A stretch of DNA of 64,000 nucleotides from Flavobacteriaceae bacterium (GCA_029243385.1 JAQWSC010000007.1:1-64000), one strand, 5' to 3'. Shown: positions 48,301-58,073, numbered from the stretch's first letter. Translations and numbers: made by a program. Notes: generated by a model from the sequence alone, not told the origin.

Positions 48301-51300
48301 GTTTTTCGAATTTTTCTGCGACTTTATTTGATAACGTAGATTTTACGGAAATCTTATATACATACACTCCTTTTCCTAAAAGTGCACCAAATTGGTCTCG
48401 ACCGTCCCATGAAACATCTCTTGACAAAAAACCATCGGTAGTTACGGTTTGTACCGTTGACCAAACCATTTTACCAGAAACTGTAAACACTTGAATCCTT
48501 ACATCAAGAGGCTCAAAGGGCTTGTTGTGTTGAAACCAAAACTCGGTATAACTGGTAAAAGGATTGGGATAATTTAAAACCCTATCCAATACCAAATCAC
48601 CATCGTCTATGACTAAAAACTGTATTTCGGCAGAAGAAGAATTGTTGAAAACATCCCATGCTTTGAGAGTTAAAGTGTGTAACCCAGGAGACAGATTTCT
48701 AAGAGAATATTGGAGTTTTCCTGCCTGATAAGTATCAATATCAGATTCATAATAATCGTTTAAGACAATAGGATTGGTTTCGTCGCCGTCCAAAACCGCA
48801 GAAATATCATGACCAATTCCACCTGCGGTATTGATTCCGTTTTCATCAAAAAGTTCTGCAATCAAAATGGGTGACTCATTCGTAATTCCTCCGTAAACAA
48901 ATGAAGTGTCGTTCATAAACAATTTTATTTCGGGACCTTTAGTATCAGTTTCAATATTGTCTGAAAGCCCTCCAATTAATAAATCCATCGTATAACCGGA
49001 TTGATCTTCATAAGATGTGTTGTTTTTGGAATAGAGACTTATTCTAGCATTCCCAACTGGAAGTGCAATATCTTTAGGCACAATAAAATCAATATCGAAC
49101 AAGCCTTCTTTTACAGTTGCTTTGCCTTTAAAAATTGTTTTGCCCAAGGCTCTGAACTCCAAAGCATCCCCTGCGTTATCATTTCTGAGTGTCTTTTTTT
49201 CAATTTCCTTATCATAAACAGTAACCGTGGCGATTCCTTCATAGGATGACAATAAGGTGTTGGTTACATCGGTAACCTTTCCTCTAAAGTTGATTTTGCT
49301 AAGTGCCTTGAGGGTGTCAGTTGCCTGATCTATGGGCACATCATTTACATGAGTCAATACAATCTTTGGTTTTGGGATGGCCAATTTAAGAGCTGGATCT
49401 CCTATATAAAACAAAATTCTTTTTTGAGCTGAACCCGAAAACTCAGCTTTGGCTAATCGTAGGGCTTCGCCTACAGTCACATAGTCTTCTGAATCATAAG
49501 AAAAAAGGTGTTTGGTAAGAATATTATTGTAATTAATTCCATTGATTACATATATCTGTCGAGTTGTAGAAATCAGCCCCACAGCTCCTCCGTTGGGATT
49601 GGAAAAAGTCAATTCTCCAGCAGTTATTTGCAATGGATTGTCAAACCTAGAAAATTCACAGGTTGAAGTAATAAATAAAGGCAATTTGTTGGGGTTATAA
49701 AGATTGGCGGCGTCTAACTTGTCAAAAATACGTTCAGACGCCAACCCATCTTCACCTCCATGACCAAAATAATTAAACACCAAAGCTCCCAAATTCAAAT
49801 CGTTTTTAATCAATGTATTTACGGCAGGATATCGGTCTCCGGCAGCAGAGGCTTCCTGAACAAAAGCATCTGAATGAATTTTTTTGACATTGATAAATGG
49901 CTTTTTGTCGTATAGCACATCTCCTAATAAATCAATATTTTCTTGAATGGTTGTTTCCCAACTCTCATCGACATCATCTGAGACAAGAATGAATGAATTG
50001 CGCCAAGCTCCAAAATTGGATTTGTCATGGTATCTAATAATTTTATCAACTGCTGACTTGGCAGACACCCTATCATCAGCTAAAATTCGTCCAACTGCTA
50101 TATCCATCCGATTTGAAAAAGAAAGACTTCCTTCATCTGGATCCATCATAGCATAGAAATCATCTGACATAAAAGAGGAGGCGGCGCTATAACTGTTGTA
50201 GGAATAAAATGTTGGAACCATATTGTTGTTAAATCTTATTCGATTCTGATAATCGAAAGAAGTATCCCCAAAGAAACAGAGGTATTTTAATCTGTTGGAA
50301 GAAGTCGATGGATTATCGTACACGTATTTGATGAAATTTCGAATAGCTCCTATGTCTGGATTTCCAGTGTTAAACTCCGTGTAAATACTTTCAATGGTTA
50401 TCACTTTGGTGTTCAATTTGGAATACGAATTGTGAAATTCGGCCAAACGATTGGCTTCAGACTCAAGGTTTTTGTTGGTTATAATTAAATAATCAACATC
50501 AGACTCCGAACCCTGAAAATCAAAAACAGTTCCTTTTAAATTTTGATTGGGAACACGATTGGAATTTTCATGAAAATTAGGAGTAAAATAATCGCTTGAA
50601 AGCGTTACAAAATTTTTTTGATTGCCTCCTGTAGTCTTAAATGAAAAAGAATTACTGGACGCATCATTTGTATATTTTGTGATACGGAATCGATCTGTTA
50701 CGTCCCAAACAGCCGGAATAGATGCTGAATTGGAAAATAAAAACTCAACCGTTCCTTCTTGACCTTCTAAGTTAGAAGTAAACGCATATTGGCTGTCTGC
50801 TCCGGCAAGGACTCTCCGGTATTGAAGCCGAACGTAGTCTATGTATCCTGCTGAAGCAGGATTTCCCGCATTTTCATATGAGATTTCCACAGAAAGGTTT
50901 TCAGAAGAGGGAACTACAGACATTCTTTTAGCACCTTTAGTTTGTGTACCTCCCAAAGGATTTGAATTGTCTTGAGAAAAAACAATTTCTTCGCTAGATG
51001 CTGCAAAATTAAATATGAGCTGTTCTGAAAGGACTTGCACAGTCATGGAGGTAGAACTCGATGCGACCGCAACTGGCTTGACCTCCAAAGTCGCCTCAGA
51101 GCCGGATTGAAGACCTGAAAGTTCAAACTCCAAAGTACGTTCGGGATCAAAAGATAAAGGCTCTCCAAACCAGCGTCTGCCTAAGTTTCCAATATTGTTT
51201 AATTCCTCTTCGTGGAACAAATGAACGGTTCCATTTTGTACAATTTGACTTGGAGTATTGGTAGGTTGAGAAGCGGCACTGATTCTTTTTCCAGAGGATA

Positions 51301-52138
51301 CTGATGCCGTTATATAGTATGTAGTTGAATTGGTAAACAAATTTACATGCGTTTGACTTTCTTCGTTCCACTGGTCAGGACCTTCTGCATAAAACAAAAT
51401 ATAATCGTCATTGTCAAAAGAATTGTCTTCTTCTCCAACTACCAAAATAGGATTTTCCATAACATCGTATCCTTCCACATTTTTATTCAAAAAAGGAATC
51501 ATTCTTCCACCATTTCCAAATATTTTTAGGTTTTTAGGATTGATGGAGCTCACATTCATCCCCAATTGGTTTAAAAAAGAGCGATCTAGCTTGTAAACTC
51601 CGGTCTTTTCAACAGAAAACTGGAACCAATCTCCCGTTGATAAAACAGAATTGCTCCTTTGAGAAAAAGAAGATGTTAGGGAACGGGCTTGGGATATGGA
51701 TCGTGTTTTTTTTAAAGAAACATCAAATGAGGATACACGCTTTACAACTCCATTTTCAATAAAGAATGGATAGCAGTGAATCCCGGCCATAGTCTGACCA
51801 CGGGAAGCTGCTACAAACAAATTCCATTTAAATTCTACATGGAGAGCATTGGGACTGATATCGAACAATTCGTTGGCAGAAACAGGAGTTGTAATTACAT
51901 TGGTAACAACAAAGTCATTTTTGTGAATACCAGAAGATACTTGCCAATGGTGCTCAAAAACAACATTCTGAGATTCAGAATCCAATACGATTTTATTTTC
52001 TTTATCAGAAGGCACACGAAAAACAGTAGAGTTGTAACTCCAATCTTGGTATGCATCCCACTGAATTATCACGGATTGTTGCTGTGCATTTGCAAAAAGC
52101 AACGAAAGCAAGCCTGTAATGACAAAAATATTTCTCAT
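48284..52138 (-). CDS. porU: Type IX secretion system sortase PorU
   Basis: PorU is the gingipain-like (C25) sortase that removes the C-terminal signal of T9SS cargo and attaches cargo to the surface. From the ATG at 52138 (MRNIFVITGLLSLLFANAQ signal peptide) the product has 1284 residues; a longer frame from 52207 lacks support. The catalytic pair is visible: His793 in NYFGHGGEDG and Cys827 in TSTCEFSRF, 34 residues apart. The C-terminus has a T9SS-type domain (LNYPNPFTSYTEFWF ... GKGVYVYKI). It is divergent from gldJ. Confidence 0.95.
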   Translation of the reverse strand: MRNIFVITGLLSLLFANAQQQSVIIQWDAYQDWSYNSTVFRVPSDKENKIVLDSESQNVVFEHHWQVSSGIHKNDFVVTNVITTPVSANELFDISPNALHVEFKWNLFVAASRGQTMAGIHCYPFFIENGVVKRVSSFDVSLKKTRSISQARSLTSSFSQRSNSVLSTGDWFQFSVEKTGVYKLDRSFLNQLGMNVSSINPKNLKIFGNGGRMIPFLNKNVEGYDVMENPILVVGEEDNSFDNDDYILFYAEGPDQWNEESQTHVNLFTNSTTYYITASVSSGKRISAASQPTNTPSQIVQNGTVHLFHEEELNNIGNLGRRWFGEPLSFDPERTLEFELSGLQSGSEATLEVKPVAVASSSTSMTVQVLSEQLIFNFAASSEEIVFSQDNSNPLGGTQTKGAKRMSVVPSSENLSVEISYENAGNPASAGYIDYVRLQYRRVLAGADSQYAFTSNLEGQEGTVEFLFSNSASIPAVWDVTDRFRITKYTNDASSNSFSFKTTGGNQKNFVTLSSDYFTPNFHENSNRVPNQNLKGTVFDFQGSESDVDYLIITNKNLESEANRLAEFHNSYSKLNTKVITIESIYTEFNTGNPDIGAIRNFIKYVYDNPSTSSNRLKYLCFFGDTSFDYQNRIRFNNNMVPTFYSYNSYSAASSFMSDDFYAMMDPDEGSLSFSNRMDIAVGRILADDRVSAKSAVDKIIRYHDKSNFGAWRNSFILVSDDVDESWETTIQENIDLLGDVLYDKKPFINVKKIHSDAFVQEASAAGDRYPAVNTLIKNDLNLGALVFNYFGHGGEDGLASERIFDKLDAANLYNPNKLPLFITSTCEFSRFDNPLQITAGELTFSNPNGGAVGLISTTRQIYVINGINYNNILTKHLFSYDSEDYVTVGEALRLAKAEFSGSAQKRILFYIGDPALKLAIPKPKIVLTHVNDVPIDQATDTLKALSKINFRGKVTDVTNTLLSSYEGIATVTVYDKEIEKKTLRNDNAGDALEFRALGKTIFKGKATVKEGLFDIDFIVPKDIALPVGNARISLYSKNNTSYEDQSGYTMDLLIGGLSDNIETDTKGPEIKLFMNDTSFVYGGITNESPILIAELFDENGINTAGGIGHDISAVLDGDETNPIVLNDYYESDIDTYQAGKLQYSLRNLSPGLHTLTLKAWDVFNNSSSAEIQFLVIDDGDLVLDRVLNYPNPFTSYTEFWFQHNKPFEPLDVRIQVFTVSGKMVWSTVQTVTTDGFLSRDVSWDGRDQFGALLGKGVYVYKISVKSTLSNKVAEKFEKLVILK

Positions 52139-52185
52139 ACGTTGATTCAATAACGACCTAACAAATAAGAATCGTATATCGTTTT

Positions 52186-52193
52186 CAAAATTA
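52186..52193 (-). promoter_or_regulatory. -7 box for porU
   Basis: The complement reads TAATTTTG (TAnnTTTG), 47 nt before the porU ATG. The nearest upstream TTTG is 15 nt away, slightly closer than usual. Confidence 0.4.
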
Positions 52194-52249
52194 TAAATAA
52201 TAAACAAGCAAAGGTGACGTTTTATAGAATATAGAATGGAATTATTGTA

Positions 52250-52257
52250 TAATTTTG
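52250..52257 (+). promoter_or_regulatory. -7 box for gldJ
   Basis: TAATTTTG fits TAnnTTTG and lies 82 nt before the gldJ ATG. It is divergent from the porU box 57 bp away, so the 201-bp gap may serve both genes. Confidence 0.35.
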
Positions 52258-52339
52258 CTCATCCACTGACGAGACTTGAAATTACGTGTTTTATTAGTAT
52301 ATTGCACTGTTTTTGAAATTAATTTTTTGGACAAAAACC

Positions 52340-54019
52340 ATGAAGAAAACACAACGCTTATTTGTTGCCCTACTGCTATCGTCAAGCCTTGCATTTGTTG
52401 GGTGTAACCGATCCTCAGGAGGTAGTAATGTATCACGAGCCACAGGGTGGAGCATTAACAATAAAAAAGGAGGATTCCAATACAACACCAAGTACAAAGG
52501 GCAAGAAACTGCCCCTGGACTCGTTTTTATTGAAGGTGGATCTTTTACCAAAGGAAGAGTTCAAGACGACATCATGCACGATTGGAACAATACCCCTACA
52601 CAACAAAACGTGCAATCATTTTACATGGATGAAACGGAAGTTACCAATCTCATGTATTTGGAATATTTGGATTGGATTAAGCGCGTATTTGGCGCTCCTG
52701 ACAGTCCTTATCGTATGATCTATGAAGCTGCTCTTCCAGACACATTGGTTTGGAGAAGCTCTTTAGGTTTTAACGAAGACATGGTTAAAAATTATCTCCG
52801 ACACCCTGCTTTTCAAAACAATCCAGTAGTTGGTGTCTCATGGAATCAGGCTGTAAACTTTGCCAAATGGAGAACTGAAAGAGTTAATGAAAAAGTGTTG
52901 GAACGAGAAGGATATCTTAAACGTGATGTTGCTATCGTCGACTCACTTATTCGTCCTGAAAACACTTTTAATACAGAGTTATATCTAACACAGCCTCGAA
53001 CTTTGTTTGGAGATTCAATAAACAATTACATCGGAAAAAGTAGTGAACGCCCAACACCTGGTAAAAAAGATTCCTTATCTTTTGCTGGACGTGAATCAGG
53101 AATTTTGTTTCCCGAATACCGACTTCCTACTGAAACCGAGTGGGAATATGCAGCATTGGCATTGAGCGGACTTAGAGAATACAATTTATATCGAGGGAAG
53201 AAAAAATATCCATGGGATGGAGAATACACGCGGTCCAAAAACAAACGAACACAAGGCGATCAATTAGCTAATTTCAAACAAGGAAAAGGAGATTATAGTG
53301 GAATCCAAGGGTGGTCCAGTGACAGCGCTGACATTACCGCACCTGTAATGTCTTATCCTCCTAATGATTTTGGTCTTTACGATATGTCAGGCAACGTAAC
53401 CGAATGGGTTGCAGATGTATATCGCCCAATTATTGATGACGAAGCAAACGACTTCAATTATTATCGTGGGAATATTTTTCAAAAAACACAAATCAACGAA
53501 GATGGAAAAACTGTTGTTATTGACAGTGATGAGTTTCTAAATCAATTAGAAGCTTTGAATAATGATCCAACGCTTGAAAAAGCAAACGACAGTGTTACTT
53601 ACGCAGAACGACTCCCGAATGGTAAGATTAATATCTTGAATTTCCCAGGAGAAATCGTAACAGAAAACGTTGACAAAGAAGATACTTATTTGCGAACAAA
53701 CTATGGCAAAGCCGATAATAGAGACTTTAGAGATGGGGATTCAGGCTCTAAGCGGTTGGGCAGAAACAATGACGAGGACGTGATGTACAATGCACCCAGT
53801 TTCCGACCCGGGGAAAAAGATCAAAGCAATGATAAAACTTCCTTGATCAGCAACAAGGTTCGAGTTATTAAAGGAGGATCGTGGCGAGACAGAGCCTTTT
53901 GGCTTGACCCAGCCCAGCGAAGATTTCTTCCAGAGTTTATGGCAACAGACTACATTGGATTCCGATGTGCCATGTCGTATTTGGGGCAAAAACCACAAAA
54001 GAAAAAACCCAGAGGATAA
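52340..54019 (+). CDS. gldJ: Gliding motility lipoprotein GldJ
   Basis: GldJ is an outer-membrane-associated lipoprotein needed for gliding and for stability of the T9SS motor in flavobacteria. From the ATG at 52340 the product has 559 residues. It has a lipoprotein signal with lipobox FVGC (Cys22), then an FGE/sulfatase-modifying-like fold: LVFIEGGSFTKGRVQDD, FYMDETEVTNLMYLEYL, VGVSWNQAVNFAKWRTE, RLPTETEWEYAA, MSGNVTEWVADV and FIGFR-like YIGFRCAM at the end. Presence suggests gliding or at least a GldKLMN-type T9SS. A terminator follows. Confidence 0.95.
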   Translation: MKKTQRLFVALLLSSSLAFVGCNRSSGGSNVSRATGWSINNKKGGFQYNTKYKGQETAPGLVFIEGGSFTKGRVQDDIMHDWNNTPTQQNVQSFYMDETEVTNLMYLEYLDWIKRVFGAPDSPYRMIYEAALPDTLVWRSSLGFNEDMVKNYLRHPAFQNNPVVGVSWNQAVNFAKWRTERVNEKVLEREGYLKRDVAIVDSLIRPENTFNTELYLTQPRTLFGDSINNYIGKSSERPTPGKKDSLSFAGRESGILFPEYRLPTETEWEYAALALSGLREYNLYRGKKKYPWDGEYTRSKNKRTQGDQLANFKQGKGDYSGIQGWSSDSADITAPVMSYPPNDFGLYDMSGNVTEWVADVYRPIIDDEANDFNYYRGNIFQKTQINEDGKTVVIDSDEFLNQLEALNNDPTLEKANDSVTYAERLPNGKINILNFPGEIVTENVDKEDTYLRTNYGKADNRDFRDGDSGSKRLGRNNDEDVMYNAPSFRPGEKDQSNDKTSLISNKVRVIKGGSWRDRAFWLDPAQRRFLPEFMATDYIGFRCAMSYLGQKPQKKKPRG

Positions 54020-54039
54020 TAACAAACCAAACATATTTA

Positions 54040-54067
54040 AAAGACCGCTTTTCGAAGCGGTCTTTTT
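54040..54067 (+). terminator. Intrinsic terminator after gldJ
   Basis: Perfect 11-bp stem AAAGACCGCTT / AAGCGGTCTTT closed by a TTCG tetraloop (54051-54054) and followed by T residues. It separates gldJ from murF. Confidence 0.93.
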
Positions 54068-54096
54068 ATATAAGGTTATTTTAGTATTTTAGGACA

Positions 54097-55371
54097 ATGA
54101 ATATTTCGCGGCTACATTCCATTTTTATTAACTGCAACGGTGTCAGTACTGACACCCGAAATCTTCCCAAAAGATGCCTTTTTGTAGCCTTAAAGGGAGA
54201 ACGATTTGACGGAAATGCCTATGCTCAAGAAGCTATTGACAAGGGAGCTGCCTTTGCAATGGTCGATGACCCAAAACTAAAAGGAGACTGTTTTTTACAG
54301 GTTCCCGACTGCTTACAAGGCTTACAAGAGTTAGCAACTTACCATCGACAAACACTTGCTACCCAAATTATTGCTATCACAGGAAGCAATGGAAAAACCA
54401 CTACAAAAGAACTCATGTATAACGTGTTGTCTCAGAAATTTAACACAATATGTACTGAGGGAAACCTTAACAATCATATCGGTGTTCCTCTAACGCTGCT
54501 TCGACTTACTTCGAAGACTCAAATTGCCGTAGTGGAAATGGGAGCCAATCACATTGGAGAGATTGCGTTTTTAACAGAAATTATTCAACCTGACTTGGGA
54601 TATATAACCAACTTTGGGAAAGCACATTTAGAGGGATTTGGAAGTCTAGAAGGCGTGGTAAAAGGCAAAAGCGAACTCTATGATTATCTTATTAAAAACT
54701 CCTTACCCATCCTTATTAATGGAGATGATGTAAAACAAAAAGCGCTTGCCGAAAGAGCATCTGTTGTTTCATTTGGAAAAGACGCCCAGCAAACATATTG
54801 TGTTACTTTAGAAAATACACACCCCTACGTGTCAGTAAAAATTTCGGGAATTGAAATCCAAAGTCAGCTAATGGGTGCATATAATTATGCCAATATTTCA
54901 GCGGCTATTGCACTTGGATTCTATTTTGGAATGCACCTAAAAAATATTGCAAAAGGAATTGAATCCTACATTCCAAAAAACAATCGATCTCAAGAAATTG
55001 TAAAAAACAATCGAGCTATTGTTTTAGATGCTTACAATGCCAACCCAACAAGCATGAAAGCAGCTCTTGAGTCTTTTGATAGGCTACCATCACCAAAAAT
55101 AGCATTGTTGGGCGATATGTTTGAATTGGGAGAATTTGCTGCCAAAGAACATCAAGAAATGGTAGATACAGCCGAAACATTGTCCATAGATCAGTTGTAT
55201 TGGATTGGAAACGCGTTTAATAACACAAACCTTCCTTCTTCAAAACACCAAAGTTTTGAAAACGTAACTCTTTTTAAAGAATATCTTGAAAAAAAATCAT
55301 TACCGACTGGAAAGTTGCTAATTAAAGGGTCAAGAGGAATGAAAATGGAGACACTCTTGGACTTGCTTTAG
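54097..55371 (+). CDS. murF: UDP-N-acetylmuramoyl-tripeptide--D-alanyl-D-alanine ligase
   Basis: MurF adds D-Ala-D-Ala to UDP-MurNAc-tripeptide, completing the cytoplasmic wall precursor. The 424-residue product has an N-terminal domain with GVSTDTRNLPKRCLFVALKG, the P-loop ITGSNGKTTTKELM, the EMGANHIGEI motif and a C-terminal domain with VLDAYNANPTSMKAALESF. It is next to gldJ as in many flavobacteria, 77 nt away beyond the terminator. The stop overlaps the convergent membrane-protein gene by 4 bp. Confidence 0.95.
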   Translation: MNISRLHSIFINCNGVSTDTRNLPKRCLFVALKGERFDGNAYAQEAIDKGAAFAMVDDPKLKGDCFLQVPDCLQGLQELATYHRQTLATQIIAITGSNGKTTTKELMYNVLSQKFNTICTEGNLNNHIGVPLTLLRLTSKTQIAVVEMGANHIGEIAFLTEIIQPDLGYITNFGKAHLEGFGSLEGVVKGKSELYDYLIKNSLPILINGDDVKQKALAERASVVSFGKDAQQTYCVTLENTHPYVSVKISGIEIQSQLMGAYNYANISAAIALGFYFGMHLKNIAKGIESYIPKNNRSQEIVKNNRAIVLDAYNANPTSMKAALESFDRLPSPKIALLGDMFELGEFAAKEHQEMVDTAETLSIDQLYWIGNAFNNTNLPSSKHQSFENVTLFKEYLEKKSLPTGKLLIKGSRGMKMETLLDLL

Positions 55372-56261
55372 ACAGCTTGGATTTTGGTGTCCGTCTCAAT
55401 GGCATTGTAAATTTTAAGAATTAACAATCCAAATACAACACCGATCAATATCAAAACGATATTAAACAATCCATCAGCGCTAAAAGAAAGACGCAATAAA
55501 ACGGTAGAAATTATAAAACCTGTGTTGCGAATCAATTGACTATTTCGCAAGGTATATTGAAAAGACAACAACAGTATAAATACATCTGTAAAAATCAACA
55601 AGGTGAAAAAGTCATTAAAAAACAAATGATTTATTTCGGCTACTGAAGAATCCCCAACAGGACCAACAGACAAAACGCTCATTAACCATTCCGAAAAACT
55701 GACAGAAGCTAAAATAAATAAAGTGGGTATTAGTAAAATGCTAATCAATTTTTTAGAGGTAATAAATCGATTGATTTTTGGAGAAACTGTTTTTATGGGC
55801 AACTTTTCACGCGTCTTTTTGAAAAGATAAATAAGGAAAAACAATATCAAAATTCCTGATAAATCGACCCAAATTTGAATATTGTATTCGCTTTTAAACC
55901 AAACTTCTGACATTTCTATATGAGGAATGTCTTTAAATATTTTTCGAATTACAACCAAAGCAATTATTTCGTATTGTTTGGAAATAGAGGTCGTAAAGGA
56001 TCGAGGTAAATAATAAATCAATAAATAGGCCTCATAAACCAAAATGAAAGAAAAGGGAGTATATATCGCGGATATTGGATCAGAAAGAAGCTGAGTATCG
56101 TTGAATGGGAAATCAAATTGGTACCGCTTCAAAAAAATCAAGGCCAAATGAATAACAAAACCAACACTGGCCAGCGTCAAAATCAAACGTTCAAAAGAGG
56201 CGCGTACTTTTTTAGAAAACAACCAATCAAAAGCGCCCTCAATCTTCTTATAAAACCCCAT
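55368..56261 (-). CDS. Multi-pass membrane protein of unknown function
   Basis: The 297-residue product has about seven hydrophobic helices, first after a basic amphipathic N-terminus (FYKKIEGAFDWLFSKKVRAS). It has charged loops near 110-130 (RKIFKDIPHIEMSEVWF) and 160-175. No catalytic motif or known family is recognised. It is monocistronic, convergent with murF by 4 bp, and followed upstream by a tRNA-Val. Its size and lack of signal suggest an inner-membrane protein. Confidence 0.6.
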   Translation of the reverse strand: MGFYKKIEGAFDWLFSKKVRASFERLILTLASVGFVIHLALIFLKRYQFDFPFNDTQLLSDPISAIYTPFSFILVYEAYLLIYYLPRSFTTSISKQYEIIALVVIRKIFKDIPHIEMSEVWFKSEYNIQIWVDLSGILILFFLIYLFKKTREKLPIKTVSPKINRFITSKKLISILLIPTLFILASVSFSEWLMSVLSVGPVGDSSVAEINHLFFNDFFTLLIFTDVFILLLSFQYTLRNSQLIRNTGFIISTVLLRLSFSADGLFNIVLILIGVVFGLLILKIYNAIETDTKIQAV

Positions 56262-56334
56262 AATAATTTAGCTATTGTTTCTATAAATATAGCTTATTTA
56301 AAATAAACAGCTCATTATGAGGGTTTGTAAACAT

Positions 56335-56365
56335 AAAAAGTATTGACAATAAGTCAATACTTTTT
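56335..56365 (-). terminator. Intrinsic terminator after tRNA-Val
   Basis: Perfect 13-bp stem AAAAAGTATTGAC / GTCAATACTTTTT with loop AATAA (56348-56352). On the minus strand it follows the tRNA by 8 nt and ends in five T. It is symmetric enough to work in both directions. Confidence 0.85.
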
Positions 56366-56373
56366 ATGAAATG

Positions 56374-56448
56374 TGGGTGATACTGGATTCGAACCGGTGA
56401 CCCCTACCCTGTCAAGGTAGTGCTCTAAACCAACTGAGCTAATCACCC
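56374..56448 (-). tRNA. tRNA-Val (anticodon GAC)
   Basis: Cloverleaf read on the minus strand: acceptor GGGTGAT / ATCACCC, U8A9, D arm GCTC-GAGC, anticodon stem CTACC-GGTAG with loop TTGACAG (anticodon GAC), T loop TTCGAAT and discriminator A. The 75-nt gene lacks an encoded CCA. The T stem ACCGG / CCAGT has one C-A mismatch at the middle pair. Confidence 0.93.
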
Positions 56449-56529
56449 ATTTATCACTGCGAATATATTACAATTTCGGCAATTTTATTGGACGTACTTT
56501 TAAAATTAAAGCATTTGTTTTGCATTGCG

Positions 56530-56537
56530 TATTTTTG
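56530..56537 (+). promoter_or_regulatory. -7 box for flavin reductase pair
   Basis: TATTTTTG matches TAnnTTTG and ends 11 nt before the ATG at 56549, implying a leader of only a few bases. No -33 element is seen at the standard spacing. Confidence 0.4.
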
Positions 56538-56548
56538 AAAATAAAAAG

Positions 56549-57166
56549 ATGAAATTATTTACACGATCGGACATTGATCAAATGGATAAAATTTATCGAT
56601 TGAATCTAATTAATAGTGTTACGGGCTACAAATCCGCAAATTTATTAGGCACAAAATCGACAACGAATCAACTGAATATAGCTGTTTTTAGCTCCATAAC
56701 TCACCTAGGAAGCAATCCACCTCTTGTGGGGTTTGTATTGCGTCCCACTACGGTTCCTAGAGATACTTATAAGAATATTAAAGAGACTGGAATTTTTACG
56801 GTAAATCATATTCATGATTCAATAATTGAGGATGCACATCACACCTCTGCCAAGTATCCAACAGAAATATCAGAATTTGATCAAACCGAATTGGAGCCTG
56901 AGTTCAAGGGCGATTTTGATGCACCTTATGTAAAAAACGCTCGAATTTCTTTGGGATGCAAGTTTCAAAATGAATATGAAATAAAAGAAAATGACACGCT
57001 GCTAATTGTTTCAGAAATTGTTGAAATTCATATTCACGACGAAGCGCTTGAAGACGATGGATGGGTTCGGCTTGACAAAGCAAAAACTGTGGCAATAAAC
57101 GGATTGGACGGTTATGCACTGCCCAATCTTTTGGAAAGATTTTCATACGCAAGACCTAAAAAATAA
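56549..57166 (+). CDS. Flavin reductase family protein (FMN-binding split barrel)
   Basis: The 205-residue product (ATG at 56549, MKLFTRSDIDQMDKIYR) fits the flavin-reductase-like split-barrel fold. Signs are NSVTGYKSANLLGTKS near the start, the phosphate-binding-like PPLVGFVLRPTTVPRDTYKNI, and GIFTVNHIHDSI. Such proteins bind FMN and reduce flavins or other small molecules with NAD(P)H. The physiological substrate is unknown. It shares one base with the next gene (TAATG), so the two are coupled. Confidence 0.85.
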   Translation: MKLFTRSDIDQMDKIYRLNLINSVTGYKSANLLGTKSTTNQLNIAVFSSITHLGSNPPLVGFVLRPTTVPRDTYKNIKETGIFTVNHIHDSIIEDAHHTSAKYPTEISEFDQTELEPEFKGDFDAPYVKNARISLGCKFQNEYEIKENDTLLIVSEIVEIHIHDEALEDDGWVRLDKAKTVAINGLDGYALPNLLERFSYARPKK

Positions 57167-57807
57167 TGGATTTTATCAATCAAGACTTACTGGATTATGT
57201 TGCGCAACACAGCGACAAAGAGCCTGAATTGTTACAAAAACTAAATCGGGAAACTCATCAAAAAATATTACAGCCTAGGATGCTCAGTGGTAGTTTTCAA
57301 GGGCGGGTTTTATCTTTATTATCTCAGCTGATTCAACCCTCCAGAATACTAGAAGTCGGAACATACACAGGATATTCGGCTTTGTGTTTGGCAGAAGGGC
57401 TTCAAAATGACGGAATACTTCACACTATAGATTGTAACGAAGAATTAGTAGATTTTCAAAAAAAATATTTTGATCAATCAAAATATAAAAATCAAATTAT
57501 TCAACATCTAGGAAATGCTGATCAAATCATTCCAAGGCTAGAAGATTCTTTTGATTTAGTGTTTTTGGATGCTGACAAAGAAAATTATCCGGTTTACTTG
57601 GAGCTTGTTGCTCCTAAAATCAATTCAGGAGGCCTTCTTATTTCCGACAATGTATTGTGGAGCGGAAAAGTTTTAGAACCCGTTAAAAAAGAGGACATTG
57701 CTACTCGAGAGCTCATTAGGTACAATAAATTGCTAAAAGAAGACTCTCGTTTTCAGACCGTGGTACTTCCTATTCGAGACGGACTAACGTTGAGTCGAAA
57801 AATTTAA
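57166..57807 (+). CDS. Class I SAM-dependent O-methyltransferase (CCoAOMT-like)
   Basis: The 213-residue product resembles the caffeoyl-CoA O-methyltransferase-like family of small bacterial enzymes. It has ILEVGTYTGYSALCLAEGL (SAM motif I), HTIDCNEEL, FDLVFLDADKENYP (metal/SAM Asp) and GGLLISDNVLWSGKV. It would methylate a hydroxyl of an unknown small molecule with a divalent metal. Its ATG overlaps the flavin-reductase stop, and its end overlaps tatA by 4 bp. Confidence 0.88.
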   Translation: MDFINQDLLDYVAQHSDKEPELLQKLNRETHQKILQPRMLSGSFQGRVLSLLSQLIQPSRILEVGTYTGYSALCLAEGLQNDGILHTIDCNEELVDFQKKYFDQSKYKNQIIQHLGNADQIIPRLEDSFDLVFLDADKENYPVYLELVAPKINSGGLLISDNVLWSGKVLEPVKKEDIATRELIRYNKLLKEDSRFQTVVLPIRDGLTLSRKI

Positions 57808-58073
57808 AGGTTGCGCTTGATAGAATCTGTTAAATCGTTAAAGTCTTCTTTGACCTCGTCGATTTGCTTTTGAATACCCTCCGTGTCCAATCCTTCTTTT
57901 TGGGCACTGCGTTGAATTTCGTTTTTGATTTCGTTAGTGGCATTTTTGACTTGCGTCATTCCCTTGCCCAAACCTCTTGCAATTTCAGGAATTCTATCAG
58001 CCCCAAAAATCAAGAGGATGATAAAAAATATAAAGATAATTTCTGTACCGCTAATAAATAATGGCATTGACAT
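57804..58073 (-). CDS. tatA: Twin-arginine translocase subunit TatA/E
   Basis: TatA forms the protein-conducting assembly for folded Tat substrates. From the ATG at 58073 the product has 89 residues: a short N-terminus, the membrane helix GTEIIFIFFIILLIF, the hinge FGADRIPEIARGLGKGM, then an amphipathic helix and acidic tail. ATG 58067 is an alternative start. A TTG at 58088 lies within the -7 box and is rejected. It ends 4 bp into the convergent methyltransferase gene. Confidence 0.9.
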   Translation of the reverse strand: MSMPLFISGTEIIFIFFIILLIFGADRIPEIARGLGKGMTQVKNATNEIKNEIQRSAQKEGLDTEGIQKQIDEVKEDFNDLTDSIKRNL

